DNA from: Capsaspora owczarzaki ATCC 30864
Lineage: Eukaryota; Opisthokonta; Filasterea
NCBI RefSeq assembly: GCF_000151315.2
Contig: NW_011887292.1
Coordinates: 2,812,063-2,876,062, forward strand
DNA length: 64,000 nt
Direction: 5' to 3'
The notes beneath the pieces were generated by a model, which searched no databases, was not told the DNA's origin, and worked only from the letters and a program-made list of their open reading frames with translations. The position numbers and the translations under genes were made by a program. Positions 33,003 through 44,064 of this stretch are shown here, in pieces; within the stretch, counting starts at the first letter, position 1, and every line of letters starts with the position of its first letter.

Positions 33003-33494
33003 CCCCCCGCCTGTGCCACGCGCGATTTTGGACTGCTGTGTTGATTGATTTTTTTTTCAAAATGTTGGTTTTCTTTTTGTTGTGATTTTTTTTCTTTTCG
33101 TGTTTTTCGACTACTCTTTGATCGATCGTTTTTTTCCCCTCCATTTTCTGGAAAGCTTGTTTGTTGTTTCAAGTCTATCCTGTGTATGCTGTGCTAAGGC
33201 ATCCAGCCTTTCCTTCCAGTACCAAAAACAACTTAAACAATAATCCGAGCAATGTCTTCCTACCTTTTTCCCCCTTCGTTTCATCTCCTTTGCAAGACGC
33301 TACTTTACATTAACTCTGACTGTTGCAGTGCTGTCGATTTCACGCACCCTGCCCTCTCGCCTTGTTTATTTTGCTCGCGCAACGGTAGTCTTTCTTTTGT
33401 TTGCTTGATCAATTTGACAAACTCGCACCCAGACTCGAAAAGCGCCCCCCCCCCGCCTCCCCAACTCTCTCTCTCTCTCTCTTCCTCGTTTTGC
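33003..33494. other. Spacer or 5' UTR; possible unrecognised first exon
   Basis: About 490 bp. A CT-rich tract (33464-33490) followed by tgcatgcag at 33500 looks like a 3' splice site, so the next gene may have an upstream exon here. No start could be fixed. Confidence 0.4.
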
Positions 33495-36271
33495 ATGCAG
33501 GAACACGACAACAGCACTGGCTTGTCACTGGCGGAATGCGCGTGTCTCGACCTGCAGCGCGCGATACTCGCAGCAGCAGAAGCACCAAAGCAACTGTCTG
33601 ATTCATCAGCACACGCCACGCCGACCTTGGACTCGCTCCCGCAGCCAGACTCCAGCGTGCCCGAGCCCGCGGCTGATGAAAGTACCAGCGCGAGTTCAGA
33701 TGCGAGCCATGCGACGACGAAGCTCCAGCGGGCCGAGATGCGACGGAGCGGCGCGCCTTCTTCGGTGGTCTTCTTGTCAGCCTCTGGCCGCCGCTTCATG
33801 GCCGGTAAGCGACAGGGCAGCAGGCTCCACTTTCCAACGCAAAATGCAAGATGAGGATGGAAAACTGTGGTCTCTGCGGTTGTAGAGTGTCATGTTGCGA
33901 GGGGCTGAATCGTAACGAGCGAAAGATTTGCATTCGCCATTCCTGGGTGAAGGGTGTATCCTCATGATAATCCCGTGCGGGACCTTGGCTTGTGTCATGT
34001 CGTACTCACACTTGGCGATGATGCTGATATTGGAATGTTTGATTTGCAGCACTAAAAACCTGGATGCCTTCGAGTGAGCTCGATTGCGAAGCGGCACCCG
34101 TCAGCTCCTCATTCTACTCTACACAACATCCAATTCCGTATGACCAGCCATTACATAGCCGGATTGTTGATTATCACGACCATGTCCAACCTGTTCCAAG
34201 TAACCTTACGGCAACAGCAGGAGTAGCTCCGTTGTCCAAGCGAGTAGTACCTCCGCCAAACACCCATGCAGAACAACCTGTCCCAAGTGACGTTCATCCA
34301 ACAGCTGCGTCTGCAGGAGCAGCTCTGTTGTCCAAGCGAGTTGTACCTCCGCCAAAGACCCGAAAGCGCGCGGTCAACACGGCCAACTCTCCCCAGTCGT
34401 CCTTCCCCTCGCACATGCGCAATGTCAACCATCCAGAAGCGTTTCCTCCATGGAGTCAGTTTGTGTATGCCCAGCCCGACACGCTTGGTTCTGTTTTGGA
34501 TCCACCTCCTCCTGCACCATCGGCCAAACCACTCGCAAAAACGACGACCAAGATCGGCAGACCGCGCAAATCGACGAACTCACTTCCAATAGAATTGATG
34601 GAAACGGGCAATTCTGCCTCTGCAGCTGCAAGATCAGCTCCAGAGTCGCCAAACAATACATCTCAACAGTCGTTTTTCGCCGATGGTAGGTGATTGCAAA
34701 CAAAGGGCTTTTTTTGTTGTTGTTTTCTGCAGTCTGAGGCTTCTTACTCATCTTGTTGGACCTGACTGTAACTTGTCTCGACAGTACCTTCCCTGTATGG
34801 ACTTATCGGATCACGGATTGCATTCATTCCAATCAAATGCCATCGTAAAAAGCAACGTGAATGGACCTACGTTGATGACATTGGCACCCATCGTTTTTCT
34901 GCAATGTGCTCGCTGATGGGGACCATGTTCGCGCTTGGCGACGAAGCGCTCTACATCAACCACAGTCGCGTCTGGGTACCCGTTTGTCAAATTCCACAAA
35001 GCACCAGCCCAAGGTGGATCACCTCAACGAACTCGGCGTTGTACCTGTTGACGAATGCGCGCATTCTGAAGCTCAACGCCGCGTCATTGCGTACGATTGT
35101 TTCCCAGCATTTTCGGATGGAGTTGTCAACGTCATCCTTTGTTTCGCCCGAGCGGCACGCGACGCGTCTGCAGCCATTTTCAGCCATCGAGCCGTTTGCC
35201 ACCGTGTGTTGCGACGCTGAGAATATCACTTCGTTCTGCGTTGACACTCAGGATATCATCTATGCACTTCGAAGTGAACGCATCTGTTGCCGGCCTTGCA
35301 TCATGCCCACGCGCGAGTCCGTTCTGCAACCCCTGGACGACATGCGGTGGTTTGACATTGGTGTCGCTTCCTCCTCGACCTGTCTGAGCTCTGTGGCAGA
35401 CCGCATTTACTGTCTGAGCAGGGGCAAGATCTGGGCGCGGACGAATTTGACGCTCGACAAGGTACTGCTCGCGTTTGAACGCGGCGCGAGCGCCGCTAGC
35501 CGGGCCCCAGCGCTGAGTGTGCAATGGATTGAATTCAGCGACGCGCCCAGTGTCACCATAATCAGTGCCTATGTCCCACCTGCGATTCTTCCTGCAATCC
35601 CGAGACCTGCGCCCCAGCCAGTGCCGTTCGGAGGTGGAGGGAGCGGGCCAGCCATGGTTCAATCGCAGACAGACTATCTTTCTTCGCCAGGCATGTGGCC
35701 GCCGCGGACTACCCATGACGACACAGCTTTCCATCACTCGCACGAGCAGGGCATGCACTCGCCGCAGCTGCCAGCGTACTCGCCATTCGCATCATCATCC
35801 AGGGCATCCTCGCCAATACACACAGTCTCATCTTATTCATCGTCTGGTTCGGCCGTCTCAGTCTGGACGCCTGCGCAATTCAGAGCTGGCGCACACGGAG
35901 CAACAACTTCTTCGCCTGATCTTGGGCACCGAACCCAATTTCCAAGTTTGCTACGGTCGCTCCCAGCCCTCGCCTCCTCATCGCGCCTGCCGTCCTCTTC
36001 AGGCTTACAGCCGTTCGCTGAGACAACATCTCGGCTCGGGAGCGGTGAAGGTGCCGCCGAGTCCAGTCGGAATTCACCGGACATGCTGCTTTGGCAGCAT
36101 TCTCGCGATGCCATGTCACACGCGCCGCTGCTACCGACGGAGCCGTCGTTCTCGCAGACGGGGGATTGGTCGTCTGTCTCTCTTGCGCTTTCTCCACGAT
36201 CCTTGTCCACCTTTGACAGTGCTTCCGAGATGAGTTTGGCAAGTCTCGCAAACCTCAACCCGCCGCAGTAG
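33495..36271 (+). CDS. AT-hook-containing protein of unknown function, 3 exons
   Basis: Exons 33495-33804, 34050-34685 and 34785-36271 join in phase 1 at both junctions to 810 aa. The start is uncertain: the ATG used overlaps a good acceptor (TGCATGCAG at 33492-33500), so an upstream exon could supply the real N-terminus. The middle has a twice-repeated unit around LSKRVVPPP (near 34230 and 34335) and an AT-hook-like KIGRPRKST (near 34550), a minor-groove DNA-binding motif. Exon 3 begins with a folded-looking region (IAFIPIKCHRKKQREWTYVD, MFALGDEALYINHSRVWVPV, alternating strands with Cys residues, perhaps a beta-propeller), then turns into a long Ser/Pro/Ala-rich tail. I recognise no family. 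A nuclear role is inferred from the AT-hook alone. Confidence 0.6.
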
Positions 36272-36551
36272 TCTGCGCACATGCCTGGACCGCGAGACCC
36301 TCGGAAAGAGCCGCTGGGATCACTCCCTGGCAATGAGCTTCTTGACCGGCAGAGACTCGACAAGCAAGTCCGGTCGGAGGGGCGCTCGTGGCGCTTCTAA
36401 TTTAAGGATACCTTTTTGACACGTTTTCTTGAATTTGTCGTTGTTTTTATTTGCTTTTCCAATCTTGTCTATTCGTTCGAATGAATCAGATCCGATTTTT
36501 TCCCCCACAAGTATTCATTCACTCCAACATTCCTAGTCTCAGAACTTTTCA

Positions 36552-37619
36552 ATGCTCAGTGATGATGATCCTGGCCTGGACTTTGCGTCGCCAGCGTTCG
36601 ATCCGCTCCGTGCGCTGACCGAGGCCGGAGTCAAGCCGCCCTTTCCCAACATGAAGCCCATGGACAGTCTGGCCAAGTTCGAAGCGACCATGATCACTCG
36701 CACAGCCACAAAGCCCAAGGTAGCAGTGACGGGAAGCGATCAAGCAACAGAAGCAGCAGCAGCAGCAGCAGCAGCAGCGCCCACCACCCCAGCATTGCGT
36801 GAAGCTGCAGTGTCAGGCAACTCGACAAGTGCAAGTGCTGGCATGACGCACGAGCAGAGCCGGGTCCAGCTGGTCCATCCGACTGCGCAGGCTCAGAAAC
36901 GAGCGGCTTTGGCTCAGAATCCTAATCCTACTCCAAATGTAGATGCGAATGCGGATCCAAACATCATCAATCTAAATCTGAATGCAAGTGGTACACCACG
37001 ACACCAAGTTGTGCCGCTACCGATTGGGCGACCAAAACGAGGCCCAAAGAATGTGCTCAAGCGAATGGAAGGTTTGTCTGAGCGCAAAAGGGCGAGTTGC
37101 TTTACTAAATCATGACACTTGTGCATCTCATCGTTCGAATGCTGCATTGCAGAATTACAAATCGGCCCGCTTAGTGTTCTGTATCGATGTGTGAAGGAGC
37201 ATTACCGAGCACGATTGTGGATTCGCGACGACAAGGGCATTCGCAGCCAAATGTTGGCAACTGTGCTCGTGTTTGACAAGCATTTTAACATGGTAATAAG
37301 CGCAGGAGAAGCGTAGGGAGATTCGTCCATGAAGCTCACTGCCGATTTTTCTCTCAACTTTCAGGTCGTGACGGATGTGCAAGAAATTGTCGATATGCGC
37401 CGCTTTAGAAACCTCCGGAAACCAATCGACTCGCAAATCCTCCTCACGAAGCTACAGCTGGCAATCTCTCCCACGTTAACACAACAGCATCCGAGCGGTG
37501 CTCAAATCCCCACATTGCCAGAATCATCCTGGCCGCCAATTCGAATTGTGCGTCGAAGACACCTCTTTATCAAGGGCGACAGTGTGGTAATGGTGCAACG
37601 AGTCAATCCATCAGTCTAA
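36552..37619 (+). CDS. LSM11: LSM11-like U7 snRNP-specific Sm-like protein
   Basis: Exons 36552-37071, 37153-37292 and 37365-37619 join to 304 aa. The N-terminus LDFASPAFDPLRAL resembles the conserved N-terminal motif of LSM11, which contacts the histone pre-mRNA cleavage machinery (FLASH). A low-complexity Ala/Asn region follows, then a basic GRPKRGPKNVLKRME. The Sm1 part reads ARLWIRDDKGIRSQMLATVL and continues VFDKHFNMVVTDVQEIVD. After a spacer, Sm2 ends RRRHLFIKGDSVVMVQRV. The split Sm fold with a long insert between Sm1 and Sm2, and the I-x-G-x-x-V-x-x-V ending, are LSM11 signatures. In animals LSM10 and LSM11 replace SmD1/D2 in the U7 ring that directs 3' cleavage of replication-dependent histone mRNAs. 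It converges on the farnesyltransferase gene with only 120 bp between stop codons. Confidence 0.88.
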
Positions 37620-37739
37620 TTTATAGTCACAAACATCGAAAGCCCACCAGCTTGCTTATTTTGATGCCTCATTAAACAACAACAGAGCGACAAAAATGTG
37701 CGTACTGTATTTTGCCAGACCAAAAATTAAAAGCGTCGA

Positions 37740-39971
37740 TCATTCTGGTGATTTCTGTGCTTTGGGAGGGTGCGGATCGACAACGGGGGTCTTCCCATAA
37801 AACTTGCTTGCAGCAATGACACTCGAGACCAGCACATTGTGCAGAGGATGTGTTGCCAACTGAGAGAGACGAGTCAAAAGTGCCACAACCAAAGATCAGT
37901 AATGCCCCGCGACACCATCACGTTACGGCACGAAGCTTTCCTCGATGACAACATACCACTTGATTTTCGGGCCCACCCACGACAACAGTCGATTTGCGAG
38001 GATCTCGGAAGTCGTGCTGTGCAACAGAGACTCCGCTGAGAACGTAGCAGGAATGGTAGTGATCCCTCGGTCTGTCGCAACAAAAGCACACAGTAAGGTG
38101 AGATGGTGGAGTTCTCGAGATGGTTGACTGCCGGCAGTACTTTGCACGAGAAATCGTACTTTCCAGGCTTGTCCAACAAACCACCGTTCGGGTCTTGACA
38201 ACAAATCAGAGCGTACTCTTGCAGAGCGACTACAAGAAAAACAATGCACGATGAATCGAGAGGGCGTTCGAACAGATTCAACGCCTTAACGCACGCGTCC
38301 TCGCCTACCTTCGTTCATGAAACCGCCCTCAAGAGCTTGCCGTATGGCCTCATTCGGTTCGTTCGCTACAGACGGAGAGAGAAAGAGAAAAGAGAGAGAA
38401 GCAACGTTTTGAGCGCATGGCATCCTGTAGATGACCAAACAAGCGGAGCTTTTTTGTTGACGGCGTACCGTAAAGCGCATAGGCCACAGATGGGAAGGTG
38501 CCTCCTTGCCAGAACGAATAACAGCCGTCGACCAGTTTGTTTGTGCGGCCCTGGAACCCACCTTCAAACCGCATTTGACGATTCACAAGCCAATGCTACA
38601 GCATCCAGCGAAGACAGAATGAGCGACAACAAACGAAGGATGGATCAGACGGACACACGCACAGCAGCATACCAATAATGATTTGAGATTGCAGGACGTC
38701 GCACGCTTCAGCATGACCAAGGCCGCGAATGCACAGAATGCATAACCTCCGTGCGCTTCAACGCCCGGAACACCTCCAAATCCACCCTCGTATGTTTGGC
38801 AGCTGCAGAAATCGGGCAATGAAATTAGCAAACAGCAAAGCAGCCCTTCTCCGCAGCACAAAACGAATGCAACAGCCAACACACCGAAGAAGCCATTCGG
38901 CAGTGCCCTCAAACAGCTTGTCCGTGGGGAGTTGACACAAGGAGGCCACCGACACTGCGCAGTAGGTGCCACGAACATCGACCTCGCCATCAACGTGCAT
39001 GGAAAACCCACCCTCATGCTCTGAGTTTGAGCACTTGACGCTGTACAAGAACGAAAGCAACCGTTCCCGGTCGATGACGCCCAGGGCGCTTGGTGTTCCG
39101 ATGGTCACAAGGGTATTGATGGCAGCATACGTCGGCGCCTGCAACCAAATTAAACACAATCGACAAAACGTGTCAGCCACCACGAATAGAGCTGCGATGC
39201 TCCGAGCCAGCAAGGGCATCCACAACGAGATTCACACTCGTAGCAAGCAATTAGAAAACCCCCACCAGATGTGACAGTTGCTGCGGCGACCCGCTAAATC
39301 CTCCGTCTGGGTTGCGGCAACGCTTGAGGAACTGAACCACTCTGTTGGATCCGAGAGAGAGAGAGAGAGAATGAGAGCAGAAGTCAAGATCAAAAAGGTG
39401 CAAACCAACATGAGTATCACAGAGTTTTCGTCCCTCAATACTCCTTTGTGACAAGAACATTGCAGACTCGGGTTCTCAGAGTTCTCAGAGGACGTGACGT
39501 ACTGCTCGGCCTGCTCGACGTTGAGCTCTGCACCCAGCAGCGCGAGTGCGTGCACGCTCCAATAGCACAGCCAGGGCCGTGATGCGTCCAGTGACACATA
39601 GCCAGCAGGGAACGGCATGAAGAGGCCTCGCTTGAGGTACTTGACGTGCTGGATGCGCCGCAGCTCGCAGGCTGCGAGACGGTCCTGGGCTGCCTTGCGC
39701 TCGGCCTCGGACAGGCGGACGTTGGCTGCGTCCTCGGCAGCATAGCGAATGTCAGCGTAGAGACGCTCAATACTCGACTCGACCGCGAGCTGGATACGGC
39801 GTTTTTGTTCCAATGCACAATCAGCCAAAATGCAAACCGTCCGCCCACTTACTGCACTCCACCATGTTCAAAGTCAGCTGTCATAATAACCTGCTCAGCA
39901 GTCGTCCGCGTCGGATGTTGATCGTCAACGACGAGGAGCTCTTCAATGGTCTGCGTCGACGAGACCGCCAT
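37740..39971 (-). CDS. FNTB: Protein farnesyltransferase beta subunit, 10 exons
   Basis: Ten exons (39971-39858, 39789-39503, 39341-39266, 39138-38885, 38802-38673, 38595-38469, 38365-38309, 38229-38160, 38071-37957, 37859-37740) join in frame to 449 aa; human FNTB is 437. Prenyltransferase repeats are clear: LDASRPWLCYW, NPDGGFSGSPQQLSHLAPTY, EGGFSMHVDGEVDVRGTYC, YEGGFGGVPGVEAHGGYAFC, FEGGFQGRTNKLVDGCYSFWQ and NGGLLDKPGK. The zinc site is present as Asp and Cys in DGCYSFW and His in YHSCYVLSG. The enzyme attaches farnesyl to CaaX cysteines together with the alpha subunit in the cytosol. The end of exon 1 is the least certain boundary: a stronger GTAAGT donor six bases further on breaks the frame, so GTGCAG is used. 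Ten exons contrast with the intronless neighbour upstream. Confidence 0.95.
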
Positions 39972-40291
39972 AATTTGTTTTGTAAGTGAAACAAATCTGA
40001 GACTGAACTGAAAACAACACAAACAGAACAATCTCAGACCAAGACGAATACTCTAAATGTTTGATCCAGCTCTTGAACTATCGGCTGTCGGCGGTTTTAG
40101 CTGGACAAGGCGTCACAAGTTCGCGCATTCGTAGTGAATTGTCGACAATCAAGACACCAGTAGATCTGACGCATGTCAAGTTTCAACAACAATTGTATTA
40201 AAGTCATCACACACGAGCCAACACAAAGTACTGCAGGGGCGGTAAATGAAGTCGACGCTAAACGATTTAACAATGATATTGCGATAAATGG
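39972..40291. other. Spacer between FNTB and alcohol dehydrogenase genes
   Basis: About 320 bp between two minus-strand genes. It holds the FNTB promoter and the 3' UTR of the dehydrogenase. No other feature seen. Confidence 0.5.
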
Positions 40292-41695
40292 TCAAAAGTG
40301 CTGGTCGAGCTGAACGGCAACACGGTGCCATTGGCGTTGGTTGGAAAGCTCAAAGGCTTGGTCCAGTTGTGTGAGCGGGACTGGAGGTGAAACGAGCTTC
40401 GACCATGGGTGACGGTTGGCAGTTTTGCGCAAAAACTCAATCCCGTCAACGAGGTGATGCGAGGCATAGTTGTGCACGCCGCAGATGGTCAGGCAGTTCT
40501 TGATCACATCCAGACCGGTGATGCCCAGCTTGGTCTCGGGGTGCACCATGCCGGCAAAGACATAGGTGCCGGCAGGACGCAGCAGGCGAATTCCTTCAGG
40601 AATGATGCTGGCAACGCCTGCGACCTCAATGACGGCGTCGACAGACTGGGGCTTGAGCGCAGCGACTTCTGCTCCCTTGACGGGCACGGCACCAAACTCG
40701 GCGGCGAGCTCGAGACGGCTGTCAATGTTGTCCGAAACGTAGACGGTGGCAACGCCCCTGTCCTTGAGCAATGCGGCTCCGTACACACCGAGCAGTCCGG
40801 CACCCTGAATGAGGACCGTCTTGGCATCGACGGGCACCTTCTCGACGACGGCAACCATGGTGGACAGGGCGCAGTTGGCCGGGACGGCAACGTTGTCGCT
40901 CAGGTCTTCCGGCAGCAGGATGACCGCAGTGCCTTGGCGGAGGAGAATGTGGCTAGCAAAGCAACCGTTGAGACCGCAGGCGTCTTCCAGGGGCGCATGG
41001 CCGTACTTGAAGAGACTGGTGCACTTTTGGGGAATGTGCCACTCGGTGCACGGCAAGCAATGCCCACAAGTGTTGGTGAGTGTCCAAGTGACGCGGCGGC
41101 CCACCAGATTGGCGAGCACGGATGTCTTGGCTTGAAGCGAGACCAAGTTGCCCATCGCGTTTGGCGCCTGTTGCTGTTGCTGTTCGCTGGCGGCTGATGC
41201 GGATGCGCAAGTTGCCAGATTGAGCTCGGCCGCATCGGCAGTGAAAACGGTGGTATCGGCGCCCACAGCTTCAATGACGCCAACACCTTCATGGCCCAGA
41301 ACGGAGGGCAGATACGCGGCGCGGCGACCACTGGCAGTGTGCAGGTCGGAGCCACAAACAGTGGCCATGGTCAGTCGCACGAGAATCTCGCCCGCGCCCA
41401 GCGTGATTTCCTTGTTGGCCGTCTCTTGCGCGACAAAAGGCTTTCCTGGTCCCTCGAAGAGCATGCGCAGGACTTTAGCGGTGGTGGTGGTCGTGGGAGT
41501 CGCCACGCCTGCGAGCTCAGCGGCTGCGATTGCCTCGGCGGTTGTGTCCTGACTGCTGCTGCTGGTAGTACTACCGCTACTACTACTACTACTACTGCTA
41601 CTGCTGCTAATGGTGGGATGGTAGTGTGCATGCGGGTGCAGATCCTTGTGGAAGTGCGCTGCAGCAGCGGAAGTGGCGGCGGCGTTGGTCAGCAT
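40292..41695 (-). CDS. Zinc-dependent medium-chain alcohol dehydrogenase, intronless
   Basis: A single open frame of 467 aa. A low-complexity head of about 85 residues (His-rich, Ser-rich) precedes the enzyme. Catalytic zinc ligands appear in TVCGSDLHT and LGHEGVGV. Structural zinc cysteines appear in CGHCLPC and, eight residues on, QKC. The nucleotide fold reads LIQGAGLLGVYGAALL and ends strand 2 with VSD, where the Asp favours NAD over NADP. The texts CGSDLHTASGRR and PQKCTSLFKYGH resemble bacterial dehydrogenases linked to phosphonate catabolism more than classical ADH. The substrate is unknown. A Gln/Ala-rich insert lies between the two zinc regions. The Met at 41695 is preferred over 41743, because the intervening 16 residues look like 5' UTR. 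The lack of introns and the bacterial-like motifs would fit past lateral transfer (inference). Confidence 0.9.
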   Translation of the reverse strand: MLTNAAATSAAAAHFHKDLHPHAHYHPTISSSSSSSSSSSGSTTSSSSQDTTAEAIAAAELAGVATPTTTTTAKVLRMLFEGPGKPFVAQETANKEITLGAGEILVRLTMATVCGSDLHTASGRRAAYLPSVLGHEGVGVIEAVGADTTVFTADAAELNLATCASASAASEQQQQQAPNAMGNLVSLQAKTSVLANLVGRRVTWTLTNTCGHCLPCTEWHIPQKCTSLFKYGHAPLEDACGLNGCFASHILLRQGTAVILLPEDLSDNVAVPANCALSTMVAVVEKVPVDAKTVLIQGAGLLGVYGAALLKDRGVATVYVSDNIDSRLELAAEFGAVPVKGAEVAALKPQSVDAVIEVAGVASIIPEGIRLLRPAGTYVFAGMVHPETKLGITGLDVIKNCLTICGVHNYASHHLVDGIEFLRKTANRHPWSKLVSPPVPLTQLDQAFELSNQRQWHRVAVQLDQHF

Positions 41696-42953
41696 TGCTT
41701 TCGTTTTCGTTCGTGCAAAATCTAGACAAAAACAGTCAAACAAAGTCAGCCGATTTTCTATTTGTTCAATGACGAAAAATGATGATCACGAAACGAACAA
41801 GAATTCTCATAAAAAGTAAAAATAAATAAATAAATAATCAAAACAAAAGAAAAGAAAACAAGTAAACAAATGTCTGCTGTCATTGCGGCGTCACATGTCA
41901 ATCGGCGAGCCATCTGTCATTTCGTGGTGCGGCCAGTTTTGTCAAACTTTCACTCTGCGCAGAGGCGGCTGGGCCAGCGTTGTGCTGTCGTCACCGAGAG
42001 GAGAGTGAGAGAGACATGCGGCGGTGGGGTGGGTTGACGCAGTGGAGCGGTCGGTCGGAAGTGGGAAGGGGGATGCGTGTGTGAAAACCAAGCGAATAAA
42101 AACGGCAAAACGAGAAACAGTCCATTCTCGTCAAACCCCCCATCGACGGCTCTTCCCCATTCTCTTCGCCCTTCCCCTCCCCTCGAGCAGCAGCAGCAGC
42201 TGCAGGAGAGCCAGACACACAGTGCCACACGCACACACAGTGGACGCTTGCTACGACGAGGGTCAAGCAGGGGCAGCAAAAAAAACGCAATTCGGAAGTC
42301 AATGCCGCAATCCAATGCTCACAATGGTGTTGGTTTCAATACGAGCACTTGAACAAGAGCAATGGTAGAAGGAAAACAATAACAAAAAAAAGAGGAATGA
42401 AGATGAAAGCGGACCAAAAGAGCCGAAATCAGAACAAGAAGTGAAGAAAAGTTGTGATCAATGGGTTGGATTTTGCAATCCTTGGTCTTTTTTCCCTGCT
42501 ACCACGATGTAGATTGCTGAAGGACGGGGAGGAGGGGGGGGGAAGGGGAAGGGATCCGCTATGACAGCAATTCGCAGTTTCACTCCCACACAAATATCGT
42601 CCACAAACAGGACACGAACCAGAAGAAAGGCGCATCCTGATTGGACTTTCCCTTTGCTCTGCTCTTGTTCTGCTTCTGCTGCCCTTTTGCTTGCATTGGG
42701 GTCGAATGAAGAAGCACAAAACTCTATGATTCTTGCGTTCTATTCAACGGCACAGTGCGCGATTTTGACGAGTCACATCATTCGTTGGCTTCTTTAGGAA
42801 CTGCTTCGCAACGCGCCGCAAGCGAGAATGCCCATGATCTGTCCAAAAAGCCAAGAAACAAGTATCTGGGCGTCAGTCGTCACACTTCGTCGGCAAAACC
42901 ATCCAAACTCCAGTCTCGTATTCTCGCACCTGCTGACGGACGCTTCGTTCATT
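41696..42953. other. Intergenic region between divergent ADH and coiled-coil genes
   Basis: About 1.26 kb, A-rich, with (AATA)n near 41820, a G8 run at 42534-42541 and C-rich patches. No conserved frame recognised. The last part (42870-42953) is the start of the tandemly duplicated unit. Confidence 0.5.
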
Positions 42954-43722
42954 ATGGATTCCACCACTCGCAAGAATACGGATCTTTCAGCCATCTTAGC
43001 TCAGAAGTAAGTCCTTGTTGTGAGGCCCGAGTGTGAGAGTGCTAGCTGCAGGCGAACGAGGGGGAGGGGTGCCGGCGTTGCTGGAGCGCGCACAGTTGCT
43101 GAGACATGCAAACACACGCCTCTACTTCTGCTGCCCTTTTGCTGCCACTCTAACAGAGACCTCCCTTGTGTTGCTCACAGGGACCTCTCTTGTGCTGCTG
43201 ATGAGCTTCGTGGTATCGAGCGTTCCATTGCTGCGCTGGCCGCTTGCCTTGGCGTTGCCACAACGGTTTTCGCGCCATTTTCCAAATCTCTGGTCTCGAA
43301 TGTTCCCGACGCCAGCCGCTGCGCTGCACTACTCAAGGCCTTGACTGGTCGAGTCGCCGGCAAGGCGAAGCCAACAGGCGAGGAAAAACTCGTCGTCAAG
43401 TTGTTGTTCGAGAATCTGGGCTTGCACTTGGCTGCGGAAGGCATCGCGCAATGCAAGGCCACTGGCAAACGGCTTCTGGTTACGCTGGTTCACGATCTCA
43501 AGTCCAAAAAGACGGCTGAAGATGCCGCCAACCAAGCTGCAGAAGCCATCGCCCAAGCCAAAATGCGAATTGCAGAAGCCGCCAACCAAGTCGCAGCAGC
43601 CCACGCCCGAGTTGAAGCAGCCAACGCCCGAGTTGAAGCAGCCAACGCCCGAGTTAAAGAACTTTGGGCAAAGAACCGTACGCTCGAAGCCAGAAAGCTA
43701 GAACTTGAGGCAAAGGGCAATG
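42954..43722 (+). CDS. Coiled-coil protein of unknown family, copy A (terminal exon not in its own unit)
   Basis: Exon 1 is 42954-43006 (MDSTTRKNTDLSAILAQ, donor GTAAGT) and exon 2 is 43157-43722, phase 1 at its GTAGGT donor. Exon 2 encodes DELRGIERSIAALAACLGV, a Lys/Glu patch GKAKPTGEEKLVVKLLFENL, and an Ala/Gln/Glu-rich coiled coil with repeated AHARVEAANARVEAANARVK units ending LEARKLELEAKGN. No terminal exon follows within the unit. The only phase-matched acceptor in reach is at 44907, before exon 44908-45077, which lies after copy B. Splicing to it gives an uninterrupted 262-aa protein. I recognise no family. The coiled coil predicts oligomerisation. If the distal exon is not used, the reading frame runs 56 nt into the intron to a stop at 43778. 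Confidence 0.65.
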
Positions 43723-43781
43723 GTAGGTCTTGTTCACTGCGCAGTTGCTACTCTGGTTGCGCGGATTCTTGTTTCTAATGT

Positions 43782-43956
43782 ATTGACGTGTATCTGTATT
43801 TGGAGTGTGTTCACTCGTCGCTTTGTATTAGTGATCAGAGATCGTTCCACGAAGATACGAATAATGGGTTGATGATGAGAGTAATAATAGGAAAGAAGAG
43901 ACTCTACTAATACAAAGCGACGAGTGAACACACTCCAAATACAGAGACACATCAAT
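43782..43956. repeat. MITE-like inverted repeat hairpin, 51-bp arms
   Basis: Left arm 43782-43832 and right arm 43906-43956 are reverse complements with two mismatches. Both contain, in one or the other orientation, TTTGGAGTGTGTTCACTCGT. The loop is 73 nt. It lies between copy A and copy B of the duplicated gene. No clear target-site duplication is visible. Confidence 0.85.
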
Positions 43957-44064
43957 CCATAACAGTTTCGTCCAAAGTGATGGGCCAGTCGTCACACTTC
44001 GTCGGCAAAACCATCCCAAACTGTTAATTCTCGTGTTCTCCTGCTGACGGACGCTTCGTTGATT

